DNA from: an uncultured Rikenellaceae bacterium
GTDB lineage: Bacteria; Bacteroidota; Bacteroidia; Bacteroidales; Rikenellaceae
Reading direction: 5' to 3'
Assembly (NCBI GenBank): GCA_947054185.1
Contig: CAMRVW010000118.1
Coordinates: 1 to 6,175, forward strand
Length of the DNA stretch: 6,175 nucleotides
Shown: in pieces, positions 1 through 6,175 of the stretch
Numbering within the stretch: the stretch's first letter is position 1
Layout of the letters: every line of letters begins with the position of its first letter
Made by a program: the position numbers and the translations under genes
Notes under the pieces: model-generated
Told to the model about the DNA's origin: nothing
The model's database searches: none
Seen by the model: only the letters and a program-made list of their open reading frames with translations

Positions 1-166
1 CTATCGTTCCTTAGCCCGTAATAAGGAATTTGTGTTTACGGCATACTTCGTGTGTCAGATATAAGGAATTGTTGTGCGGTTTCGTTACACTCAGACCGCC
101 TGTTGAAACAAAAGTCATGCGCAGCAAACCCTGTCGGCATAAGGAATATACGTGGTCTGGTATTTG
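1..166. other. Intergenic stretch or 3' tail of an upstream unit, no gene supported
   Basis: I see no supportable gene here. On the + strand the frame beginning at base 2 is open only to a TAA at 62-64, about 20 codons, which could be the tail of a gene left of the window but has nothing recognisable in it. Another + frame is open from 25 to a TAG at 184-186 without an ATG. The minus-strand frame over 11-202 runs straight across the terminator stem and matches no family I know. What stands out is the repeated TAAGGAAT element, listed separately. The strong terminator at 167-206 means something upstream is transcribed rightward and ends here. Confidence 0.5.
7..148. repeat. Cluster of TAAGGAA elements, three direct and one inverted
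   Basis: ATAAGGAATT occurs at 21-30 and 61-70, and ATAAGGAATA at 139-148. The spacings are 40 and 78 bases, close to one and two units of 39-40. The reverse complement TTCCTTA lies at 7-13 and can pair with TAAGGAA at 22-28 across an 8-base loop. Looser similarity follows the first two copies: TTCGT then TCAGA, at 47-51 and 55-59 after the first and at 81-85 and 91-95 after the second. CGGCATA also occurs twice, at 39-45 and 135-141. I did not find TAAGGAA elsewhere in the window. It could be a decayed tandem repeat or a set of protein-binding sites; the sequence alone does not decide. Confidence 0.4.
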
Positions 167-206
167 ATGTTTCAAGTCGGTTTTAGGGCCGGTTTGAAAC
201 ATTTTT
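167..206 (+). terminator. Strong rho-independent terminator of an upstream transcript
   Basis: The arms 167-180 and 189-202 pair over 14 consecutive positions: 12 Watson-Crick pairs and two adjacent G-U pairs (176/193 and 177/192). The 8-base loop is 181-188. A run of five T follows directly at 202-206. The reverse strand has no T tract after the stem, so it works for rightward transcription. It separates whatever lies to the left from the helicase-nuclease gene, and shows that the TTG at 205, which would lengthen that gene's frame by 10 codons, is not a sensible start. Confidence 0.82.
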
Positions 207-207
207 G

Positions 208-216
208 TTATCTTGC
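208..216 (+). promoter_or_regulatory. Weak candidate Bacteroidetes -7 box for the helicase-nuclease gene
   Basis: TTATCTTGC resembles TAnnTTTGC with two mismatches. It sits just after the terminator T tract and ends 19 bases before the ATG at 235, a spacing similar to that of the better porin promoter (28 bases). No TTTG is found at the expected distance of about 20 bases upstream; the nearest, at 193-196, is within the terminator stem and too close. The call rests mainly on the need for a promoter after so strong a terminator. Confidence 0.25.
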
Positions 217-234
217 GGACAAAAACAGCACGGG

Positions 235-3200
235 ATGAAGATAATCAAGGCATCGGCGGGGTCGGGCAAGACCTATCGCCTGGCTTACGAGTATATACGC
301 ACGGTGGTGGACGAGCCCTCTCGTTATCGTTCGACCCTGGCCGTGACCTTCACCAACAAGGCCACCGAGGAGATGAAGAGTCGTGTGGTGGGTGAGTTGG
401 CGGCCTTGTCGAAGTCGGACGATCATGACTATATGGCCGACCTTTGCCGTTCGTTGCACCTGTCGCCGGAAAAGGTGAAGGAGCGGGCCTCTGAGGCGTT
501 GGCCAAGATATTGCACAACTATTCCCATTTCGGCATAATGACCATCGACCGCTTCTTTCAGAAGATAGTGCGCGGATTTGTGCGCGAGCTCGACCTGGAG
601 AGCGGTTATAACATAGACCTCAATACCGATTATCTGTTGGCGCTGGCTGTCGACTCGTTCATTGATTCGGGCAGGCACGACAGGCGGCGTCAGCAGTGGA
701 TTGTCGATTATATAGACCGCAAGATAGATCAGGGCAAGGGGCGCGATTTCAAAAACGATCTTGCCGACTTTGCCAAGGTGATATTGAAACCCGAGTTCGA
801 GAGCTATCCCGAGGGTGAGCGCATGGAGAGCATGACCGAATATATAGGTGGCATTGTCAAGAGGGGGAGGCAGATACCCGAGCGGCTGAAGGGGTTGGCC
901 TCTGATGCCCTTGCCGCGATAGCTGCCGAGGGGTTGGGCGAGAGCGACTTCTATCATGGCAAAAACGGCCTTTACGGTTATCTGGTGAAAGTAAGCCGGG
1001 GACGGTTCGATGCTCCGGGAATGAACGTATGCAAGGCCATGACGGGCGATGACAGCTATTGGAAAAAGGGCAGGCCGATGCGTGATTATCTGATAGATGT
1101 GCTCAGGCAGACAGATGTTCTTGTGCGCGAGCTTTCGGCATGCGATACAATATTGCGGTTTTGTCATGAATATCTGATATTGGGAGACATATCGGCCGAG
1201 CTGGATGCGGTGTTGCGCGACAACAACACCATGATAATAAGCCGCACAAACTCCATGCTCTCACGTCTTACGCATGATAATGACGCACCGTTCATATACG
1301 AGAGGAGCGGCGTTATGTTCGACACCTTTCTGATAGACGAGTTTCAGGATACGTCGGCCGAGCAGTGGGGCAATTTCGCCCCTTTGGTCAACAACGCCAT
1401 AGGCATGACCGAAGAGGGGCGCGAGAGCGTGGTGATAGTGGGTGATACCAAACAGTCGATATATCGTTGGCGTGGCGGCGACTGGCGTCTTATAGACGGC
1501 GGGTTGAAAAAGGACCTCGATACCAACGTCGTTGTGGAAGAGGAGGTGCTCGGCACCAACTATCGAAGCAGGCGTAACATCATACGCTTCAACAATGCGG
1601 TGATGCGGTCGGTGGTACGTTCGTGCAACGACATGCTCAACGGGCGTGTGGGCGGCGCGTTTGATGCAGGTCTGATAACCCGTGAGCAACGGGCTGAGCT
1701 TTACGACCTGTTAGACAAGGCATACCGCGACATGGAGCAGAATTACAGCCCCAAAAACAGCGATGACAAGGGGTCGATAAAGCTCTATCGCATAGACCGT
1801 GGCAGGGACGACTCCAAAGACGACATCAGGCGACGGTCGCTCGATGTGATGGTGGCCGACATGGAGCGTCTGCAAGACGACGGTTACAGAGCCTCCGACA
1901 TGGCAATACTGGTGCGCGAGACCAAAGAGGCGCGCATGATAGCCTCTTATCTGCTCGATTACAAGCGCACCCATCCGTCAAAGAGGTATTGTTACGAGGT
2001 GGTGTCGGCCGAGGCGTTGAGTGTGGGCAGTTCGCCGGTGGTGCGTTTTATTCTTGCGGCCTTCGGACTTGCGGTCGACGAGGGCGACAGTGTCAATCAG
2101 GCTCTGTTCAACAGGTTTCTGGGTCGTGAGATTGCCGGACGGCTGGGCGATGACGACCGTAAGGTGGTGGCCTCGCTGAGGTCGTTGTCGTTGGAGGAGT
2201 CGTTCGAGCTCTTGTGCAGGACGTATGCCCTTGACCGTTATCCCAATGCCATTGCCTATTTGCAGGCTTTTCACGATATCGTGCTCTCGTTTTCGGAGCA
2301 GATTCAAGACCTGCCCGCATTTATGGAGATGTGGGAGCGTCACGGCGACAGGAAGTATATAGCCCTGCCGGAGGGGCAGGACTCGGTGACAATACAGACC
2401 ATACACAAGGCCAAGGGGTTGCAGTATAAGGTGATATTCATACCGTTCGCCTCGTGGGAGTTGGGTGTCAAGACGGGCTCCAAGATAGGGGTGAAAAGTC
2501 CGCCGGGAGAGTATGCGCCGATAGAGGGGCTTATTGTGAGCGCCGACAAGAAGCTGGCCGCCGGTCCGTTTGCTTACTCATATCTGCGTGAGGACGTCAT
2601 GAGTGTGATTGAGGATATCAACATACTGTATGTGGCGTTGACGCGCGCGGTCGACCATCTGATTGTGGGGGTGTTGCCCGAGGCTAAAGAGGGAGGCAAT
2701 GTGGGCGATCTGATAGCGGGCACACTGTCTGTGGAGGGCGACAAGGTGTTTATACGCAACGACCTTAAGTCGGAGTATGAGAACGAAATTGAGGGGTGTG
2801 TGGCAGATGACGGCTCTGTGTGGTTTGGATGTAAGACACTCCGCGAGGGCGACAAGGAGGGGGTGGCAGACAGTCAGTTGTGGTTTGACAGTTATCCGTC
2901 GGTCGATTACACCGGGCGGCTGGGCATATACCTTACCAACGGACGATATTTCGACGGCGGCGGAGCGACACCGCGCAGTTACGGTGTGCGCATGCACCGT
3001 TTGTTCGAGCGGGCCGCAACCGTGAAAGATGTATATGAGTCGTTAGAGGGGCTCGCCCGGGCGGGAGAGCTTGACGCGGAGGCCTATGCAGTTCTTAAGG
3101 TGCAGATAGACAACGCTTTCTCTAACGTTTATCTGCGCGAGATGTTTTCAGACAAGGCGGCGGTATATTGCGAGCGTAACATATTGTTGCCTGCCGCCAG

Positions 3201-3441
3201 GAGTGTGCATGAAGAGAGGCGCGGGGGGTCGGTCTCTTCGCCGTCGCATCTGTTTGCCCGTCCCGACAGGGTGGTGGTAATGCCCGACAAGACCTATCTG
3301 CTCGACTATAAGTTCGGGGCGCCGAGAAAGGAACATGAAAGGCAGATGAGGGTATATGCGGAGTTGCTCTATTCGATGGGATATCCCGACATAAGGGCCT
3401 TTTTGTGGTATGTGTCGTCGGGAGAGCTGGTTGAGGTTTGA
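235..3441 (+). CDS. AddA/RecB-type ATP-dependent helicase-nuclease (UvrD-like SF1 helicase with C-terminal PD-(D/E)XK domain)
   Basis: This is a 1068-residue cytoplasmic enzyme of the AddA/RecB family, which unwinds and degrades DNA from double-strand ends and prepares single strands for RecA. All superfamily 1A helicase motifs are visible: Walker A ASAGSGKT (6-13), motif Ia TFTNKATEEM (38-47), TIDRFFQ (103-109), motif II LIDEFQDT (366-373), motif III VGDTKQSIYRWRG (402-414), motif IV GTNYRSRRN (440-448), motif V TIQTIHKAKGLQ (719-730) and motif VI LYVALTRAVDHL (798-809). The C-terminal nuclease is also complete: His921 in GVRMHRLFE, Asp1011 in RPDRV, Asp1024 and Lys1026 in LLDYK, then Gln1037 and Tyr1041 in QMRVY. 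Length fits Bacteroidetes members and is shorter than Bacillus AddA (about 1230). I chose ATG 235 because the TTG at 205 lies in the terminator tail and the family begins just before Walker A. No AddB/RecC partner is in the window, so AddA and RecB cannot be told apart; I give no symbol. Confidence 0.93.
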   Translation: MKIIKASAGSGKTYRLAYEYIRTVVDEPSRYRSTLAVTFTNKATEEMKSRVVGELAALSKSDDHDYMADLCRSLHLSPEKVKERASEALAKILHNYSHFGIMTIDRFFQKIVRGFVRELDLESGYNIDLNTDYLLALAVDSFIDSGRHDRRRQQWIVDYIDRKIDQGKGRDFKNDLADFAKVILKPEFESYPEGERMESMTEYIGGIVKRGRQIPERLKGLASDALAAIAAEGLGESDFYHGKNGLYGYLVKVSRGRFDAPGMNVCKAMTGDDSYWKKGRPMRDYLIDVLRQTDVLVRELSACDTILRFCHEYLILGDISAELDAVLRDNNTMIISRTNSMLSRLTHDNDAPFIYERSGVMFDTFLIDEFQDTSAEQWGNFAPLVNNAIGMTEEGRESVVIVGDTKQSIYRWRGGDWRLIDGGLKKDLDTNVVVEEEVLGTNYRSRRNIIRFNNAVMRSVVRSCNDMLNGRVGGAFDAGLITREQRAELYDLLDKAYRDMEQNYSPKNSDDKGSIKLYRIDRGRDDSKDDIRRRSLDVMVADMERLQDDGYRASDMAILVRETKEARMIASYLLDYKRTHPSKRYCYEVVSAEALSVGSSPVVRFILAAFGLAVDEGDSVNQALFNRFLGREIAGRLGDDDRKVVASLRSLSLEESFELLCRTYALDRYPNAIAYLQAFHDIVLSFSEQIQDLPAFMEMWERHGDRKYIALPEGQDSVTIQTIHKAKGLQYKVIFIPFASWELGVKTGSKIGVKSPPGEYAPIEGLIVSADKKLAAGPFAYSYLREDVMSVIEDINILYVALTRAVDHLIVGVLPEAKEGGNVGDLIAGTLSVEGDKVFIRNDLKSEYENEIEGCVADDGSVWFGCKTLREGDKEGVADSQLWFDSYPSVDYTGRLGIYLTNGRYFDGGGATPRSYGVRMHRLFERAATVKDVYESLEGLARAGELDAEAYAVLKVQIDNAFSNVYLREMFSDKAAVYCERNILLPAARSVHEERRGGSVSSPSHLFARPDRVVVMPDKTYLLDYKFGAPRKEHERQMRVYAELLYSMGYPDIRAFLWYVSSGELVEV

Positions 3442-3474
3442 GACTGCGTAAGGTGGGGTTTGCGGAAATTTTAT

Positions 3475-3483
3475 TACATTTGC
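3475..3483 (+). promoter_or_regulatory. Candidate -7 box upstream of pssA and the small ORF
   Basis: TACATTTGC matches the Bacteroidetes -7 consensus TAnnTTTG exactly. The -33 TTTG is not at the expected place (around 3451-3454); the TTTG at 3459-3462 is only 12 bases away and the one at 3437-3440 is 34 bases away. Transcription from this box would start near 3488-3490. That leaves an unusually long leader of about 110 bases before pssA, compared with about 13-25 bases predicted for the other two genes. Confidence 0.4.
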
Positions 3484-3507
3484 AATGGGAGATCATTTAA
3501 AAGGAGT

Positions 3508-3585
3508 TTGAAACTGTTCAATAACGGTGAGATTATGGCGGCGGCCGGCTTTGCGGTGCCGTGGGGCCGTAAAAAAGATGTGTAA
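3508..3585 (+). CDS. Possible small ORF (25 codons) between the helicase-nuclease and pssA
   Basis: I do not recognise this peptide. A strong Shine-Dalgarno sequence, AAGGAG at 3501-3506, is unusual for this phylum. It precedes an open frame ending at TAA 3583-3585. Possible starts are TTG 3508 (only one base after the SD), CTG 3514 (seven bases after it) and ATG 3535, giving 25, 23 or 16 residues. The peptide contains AAAGFAVPWGRKKDV at its C-terminus: hydrophobic and small residues, then a basic end. It lies 25-50 bases after the -7 box at 3475-3483, where the other genes here place their start codons. The DNA at 3536-3570 is GC-rich and can form a small stem (3542-3546 with 3565-3569), so it could instead be a structured pssA leader. 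It is not an N-terminal extension of pssA, as in-frame stops intervene at 3583 and 3592. Confidence 0.25.
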   Translation: MKLFNNGEIMAAAGFAVPWGRKKDV

Positions 3586-3600
3586 ATAAAATAATATGAT

Positions 3601-4287
3601 ATGATGCGTGTTATAAAGTCAATACCCAATATGCTGACCCTTGCCAACCTGTTTTGCGGGTGTGTGGCGGTCACTTATGCCTTGTCGGGCGATGCAGTCA
3701 CCGCTTTCTGGTTTGTCGTGGCGGCGGCGGTGTTCGATTTCTTCGACGGATTTGCGGCCCGTTTGCTGAAGGCCCATTCGCCCATAGGTGCCGACCTCGA
3801 TTCATTGGCCGATATGGTGAGCTTCGGGGTGGCGCCGTCGGCCGTCCTGTTCATACTCGGCTTGGAGTGGTTCGGTTTCGTGGTGGCGCTGTTTTCGGCA
3901 TTGAGGTTGGCCAAGTTCAACACAGACCAGCGTCAGACCACCGAGTTCATAGGGTTACCGACGCCTGCCAATGCCTTGTTTTTCATGTCTATAGGTTACA
4001 TAGTGATGAGCAGTTCGGGCAGCTATCTGGCAAATGTCTTTTCGACACGTTGGTTTATTTACCTGCTCGCGGCGACATTCTCGCTTTTGATGGTATCTGA
4101 GATAAGGATGTTTTCGCTCAAGTTCAAGAGTTTCCGTTTTGGTGATAATGCGCTCAGATATAGCTTTATAGCTGTGTCGGCGGTGCTTGCGGCGGTGTTG
4201 GGCGTGAGTGCCATTCCTTTTGTGATAGTGTTGTACATAATAATGTCGCTGGCTCGCAACCTGTTGTATGTCAGGAAGATGTCTTAG
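3601..4287 (+). CDS. pssA: CDP-diacylglycerol--serine O-phosphatidyltransferase (phosphatidylserine synthase)
   Basis: This inner-membrane enzyme joins CDP-diacylglycerol and L-serine to give phosphatidylserine and CMP, the step before decarboxylation to phosphatidylethanolamine. The 228-residue protein carries the complete CDP-alcohol phosphotransferase signature DxxDGxxAR-x8-GxxxDxxxD, with Asp46, Asp49, Gly50, Ala53, Arg54, Gly63, Asp67 and Asp71 all present. The serine-type hallmark RLAKFN...GLPTPANA follows at 102-125 and argues for PssA over the phosphatidylglycerol- or inositol-phosphate synthases of the same superfamily. Hydrophobic segments lie at about 10-28, 32-48, 78-101, 117-138, 150-166 and 186-216, typical of the small Bacillus-type PssA. 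The N-terminal IPNMLTLANLFCG is also typical. Start at ATG 3601 or the adjacent ATG 3604; there is no clear Shine-Dalgarno site, only an A-rich stretch. The usual partner psd (phosphatidylserine decarboxylase) is not in the window. No terminator follows, and the porin promoter begins at the base after the stop. Confidence 0.96.
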   Translation: MMRVIKSIPNMLTLANLFCGCVAVTYALSGDAVTAFWFVVAAAVFDFFDGFAARLLKAHSPIGADLDSLADMVSFGVAPSAVLFILGLEWFGFVVALFSALRLAKFNTDQRQTTEFIGLPTPANALFFMSIGYIVMSSSGSYLANVFSTRWFIYLLAATFSLLMVSEIRMFSLKFKSFRFGDNALRYSFIAVSAVLAAVLGVSAIPFVIVLYIIMSLARNLLYVRKMS

Positions 4288-4320
4288 TTTGTCGTTTCGC
4301 GAAAAAATGCTTACCTTTGT
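4288..4320 (+). promoter_or_regulatory. Bacteroidetes-type promoter of the porin gene
   Basis: A TTTG at 4288-4291 (-33) and TACCTTTG at 4312-4319 (-7) both match the Bacteroidetes consensus exactly, with 20 bases between them, the usual spacing. Transcription would begin near 4325, leaving a leader of roughly 20 bases before ATG 4348. The -33 element starts directly after the pssA stop codon. The spacer holds a perfect 10-base palindrome, TTTCGCGAAA (4295-4304), which may be chance or an operator. Confidence 0.78.
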
Positions 4321-4347
4321 GGCGATTTTCGTCAGAAAACAGAAGGT

Positions 4348-6175
4348 ATGACAAATGTGTTTCCGCAAAACTATTTCGGGTTGCTTCGGGCGCTTATGAC
4401 GCTCGTGCTGACGGCTTTTTGCGGTTTGGCATACGCTCAGTTCGACTCTGACGATATTTATGACCGCACCGGTAAAAACAAGAATATTCCCGCCACGGGC
4501 CTCAAAGATGCCGATGCGCCGGTCGACTCGATAGGAGGCAAGAGAGAGAGACGTGAGAGGCGCCCCTTCGAGAGTTATCTGTTCGTCGACTCGGTGCGCA
4601 CACTCAATGCTTTTTCATGGCGTCACAACCCTTACAACAACAATGTGACGCGCATGCCCATAGACACAATGCTGTCGGGTTTTTATCGTGACTATCTTTT
4701 CTTTCAGAACGAGAGCGTCGGCAATGCCTATCTGGGTAATTTGGGCGGTGCCGTAATGCCGCTCGATTTTTTCAGTCGCAAGCGTTCGGCATTCTCTTTC
4801 CTCGATGCCTATGCCGAATATCTTTACACACCCGACAATGTGTTGTATTACAATGCGCGGAGGCCTTTTTCGCAGTTGTCGTTCTTCATGTCGGGGCAGA
4901 GCAGGCGCGCCGAAGAGCAGTTGAGGGTGCTTCATTCGCAAAACATATCTCCGTCAACCTCCATAAACCTTACTTACCGCAATAACGGCACCAAGGGTAT
5001 GTACAACAACCAGCGCACCACAGACAAGAATCTGTCGTTGGCTTTCGCACATACGGGGGCGCGTTATTCCGTACATGGCGGATATATATACAACATGGGC
5101 AATATACGCGAGAACGGCGGTTTGGTCGACGACCGCGAGGTGACCGACACGCTGATAGACTTGCCGCAGAACCTCACCATGAAGATGAAAGATGCACGTA
5201 ACCTGTTTAAAGGCAACATCTTTTATTTCACCCAAAGCGTGGGTATTCCGTTCGTGAAGCCCGACCGTTCGCTTGGCGAGACACTTGCCGATGTGCCGGC
5301 GGTGTTTGTGGGAAGCTATCTTAATTACACCAAATACAGACGTACATATACCGACAACAAGGCCTTTATGGTCGACGACGTATATGAAAACTGGTATGTC
5401 AATCCTCACAAAACGGTCGACTCCATGTCTGAGCGTCTTTTGGAGGCCAGGGTGTTTGCACAGATTCAGCCATATAACCGAAACGGAGTCTTCGGCACCA
5501 TTGACGGAGGAGTGGGTTTTAAGAACGAGAGATTCTATAATTTCAGAATGTCCGATTACCTGAGTCCGTCAAAGGGAGATATGCGTAACAGCATGTATGT
5601 GTATGCCAATGCGGGCGGACGACTGTCGAGATATTTCGTGTGGTCGGGACGTTTTCATTATACACCGATAGGTTACAGGAATCAGGACATGGCAATAGGC
5701 GGAAACGTGGAGTTTTCGGCCTATATAAGAGAACGCAAGCTGTCGCTCACGGCAGATGTTCAGTATAAGATGGAGACTCCGTCGTATTGGGACGAGCACT
5801 ATTTTTCAAACCATTATGCGTGGGACAACTCTTTCGGCAAAGAGAAAGAGACCAGGCTTGACGTAAAACTTGCCGTCCCCTCGGTGGGTTTTGAGTTGGG
5901 TGTGCGGCAGAGCATCATGTCTGACAAGGTCTATTACGACAACCTCTCTTTGCCGCAGCAACGGGGAGGGACGATGAGCGTTACGGGCGGTTACATACGC
6001 AAGGACTTTCGTTGGCGCGGGCTTCACCTTAACCATCGTGTGCTGTTGCAGTGGAGTTCCGATCAGGAGGCGGTGAGTGTGCCGTTGGTGTCGGCCAATG
6101 CCACCTATTTCTATGAGTTTTCGATAGTTAAAAATGTGTTGAGGTTGCAGTTGGGTGTGGATGGTTATTATAACA
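4348..6175 (+). CDS. Putative outer-membrane porin (Bacteroidetes Porin_10-like), 3' end outside the window
   Basis: The frame stays open for 609 codons and runs off the right edge. Residues 1-30 form a Sec signal peptide: hydrophobic core about 11-28 and a likely cleavage after Ala30 (AYA/QFD). A short charged linker follows, with a basic patch KRERRERR at 65-72. The remainder alternates aromatic and polar residues as in a beta-barrel and includes blocks I recognise from the Bacteroidetes 'putative porin' family: SVGNAYLGNLGGAVMPLDFF (123-142), LYTPDNVLYYNARRPFSQLS (159-178), a QSRRAEEQLRVLHSQN block (184-199) and HTGARYSVHGGYIYN (235-249). Family members are commonly about 650-700 residues, so most of the protein is here. 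It should sit in the outer membrane and pass small solutes; the substrate is not known. Start ATG 4348 gives a complete signal peptide, whereas ATG 4396 would truncate it. It has its own promoter, so co-transcription with pssA is optional. Confidence 0.9.
   Translation, partial: MTNVFPQNYFGLLRALMTLVLTAFCGLAYAQFDSDDIYDRTGKNKNIPATGLKDADAPVDSIGGKRERRERRPFESYLFVDSVRTLNAFSWRHNPYNNNVTRMPIDTMLSGFYRDYLFFQNESVGNAYLGNLGGAVMPLDFFSRKRSAFSFLDAYAEYLYTPDNVLYYNARRPFSQLSFFMSGQSRRAEEQLRVLHSQNISPSTSINLTYRNNGTKGMYNNQRTTDKNLSLAFAHTGARYSVHGGYIYNMGNIRENGGLVDDREVTDTLIDLPQNLTMKMKDARNLFKGNIFYFTQSVGIPFVKPDRSLGETLADVPAVFVGSYLNYTKYRRTYTDNKAFMVDDVYENWYVNPHKTVDSMSERLLEARVFAQIQPYNRNGVFGTIDGGVGFKNERFYNFRMSDYLSPSKGDMRNSMYVYANAGGRLSRYFVWSGRFHYTPIGYRNQDMAIGGNVEFSAYIRERKLSLTADVQYKMETPSYWDEHYFSNHYAWDNSFGKEKETRLDVKLAVPSVGFELGVRQSIMSDKVYYDNLSLPQQRGGTMSVTGGYIRKDFRWRGLHLNHRVLLQWSSDQEAVSVPLVSANATYFYEFSIVKNVLRLQLGVDGYYN

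Noticed and set aside
11..202. A 63-codon minus-strand frame in the left intergenic region
   Set aside because: It starts inside the terminator stem, covers the repeat cluster and matches no family; there is no promoter or ribosome binding site for it.
208..1167. A 319-codon open frame on the minus strand
   Set aside because: It lies wholly opposite the helicase motifs of the AddA-like gene, shows no recognisable family and is explained by the codon bias of the + strand gene. The other minus-strand frames (for example 1261-1689, 1978-2406, 2578-2997, 3122-3496, 3955-4368, 4954-5409) are the same kind of shadow.
3485..3511. An 8-codon mini-ORF starting at ATG 3485 with its stop overlapping the TTG at 3508
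   Set aside because: The predicted transcription start from the box at 3475-3483 falls at or after this ATG, so it is unlikely to be translated, and it has no ribosome binding site.
3439..3585. The frame stays open for 47 codons after the helicase-nuclease TGA, suggesting stop-codon read-through
   Set aside because: An open stretch of this length arises by chance about one time in ten. The nuclease domain already ends normally at SSGELVEV, and no read-through signal or selenocysteine element is apparent.
4396..4440. Alternative porin start at ATG 4396, or a lipoprotein signal ending at Cys25
   Set aside because: The later start would leave too short a signal peptide. The residue before Cys25 is Phe, which does not fit a lipobox, and AYA/Q at 30/31 is a better type I cleavage site.

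Overview
The window looks like a chromosomal segment from a member of the Bacteroidales. Three things point there. The -7 promoter elements have the Bacteroidetes form TAnnTTTG. The last gene encodes a Bacteroidetes-type 'putative porin' (Porin_10-like). The genes use ATA for isoleucine and TTG for leucine often and mostly lack strong Shine-Dalgarno sites. A gut lineage such as Muribaculaceae is a guess from overall feel, not something the sequence proves.

Layout: all supported genes lie on the + strand. Bases 1-166 hold no convincing gene but carry a short repeated element, TAAGGAAT. A strong intrinsic terminator (167-206) ends whatever is transcribed from the left. A 1068-residue AddA/RecB-type helicase-nuclease follows (235-3441). 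A 159-base gap (3442-3600) contains a -7 promoter box, an unusually good Shine-Dalgarno sequence and a possible 25-codon ORF. Next come pssA, phosphatidylserine synthase (3601-4287), and then, behind its own well-formed promoter (4288-4320), the first 609 codons of an outer-membrane porin that runs off the right edge.

The three main genes have unrelated jobs: double-strand-break processing, phosphatidylethanolamine precursor synthesis, and outer-membrane transport. Each main gene has at least a candidate promoter of its own, so this looks like neighbouring independent transcription units, not one pathway operon. I found no mobile element, CRISPR array, rRNA or tRNA, and no clear evidence of a new multi-gene system. 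The points most worth checking are the small ORF or leader before pssA, the repeat cluster at the left end, and the palindrome inside the porin promoter.
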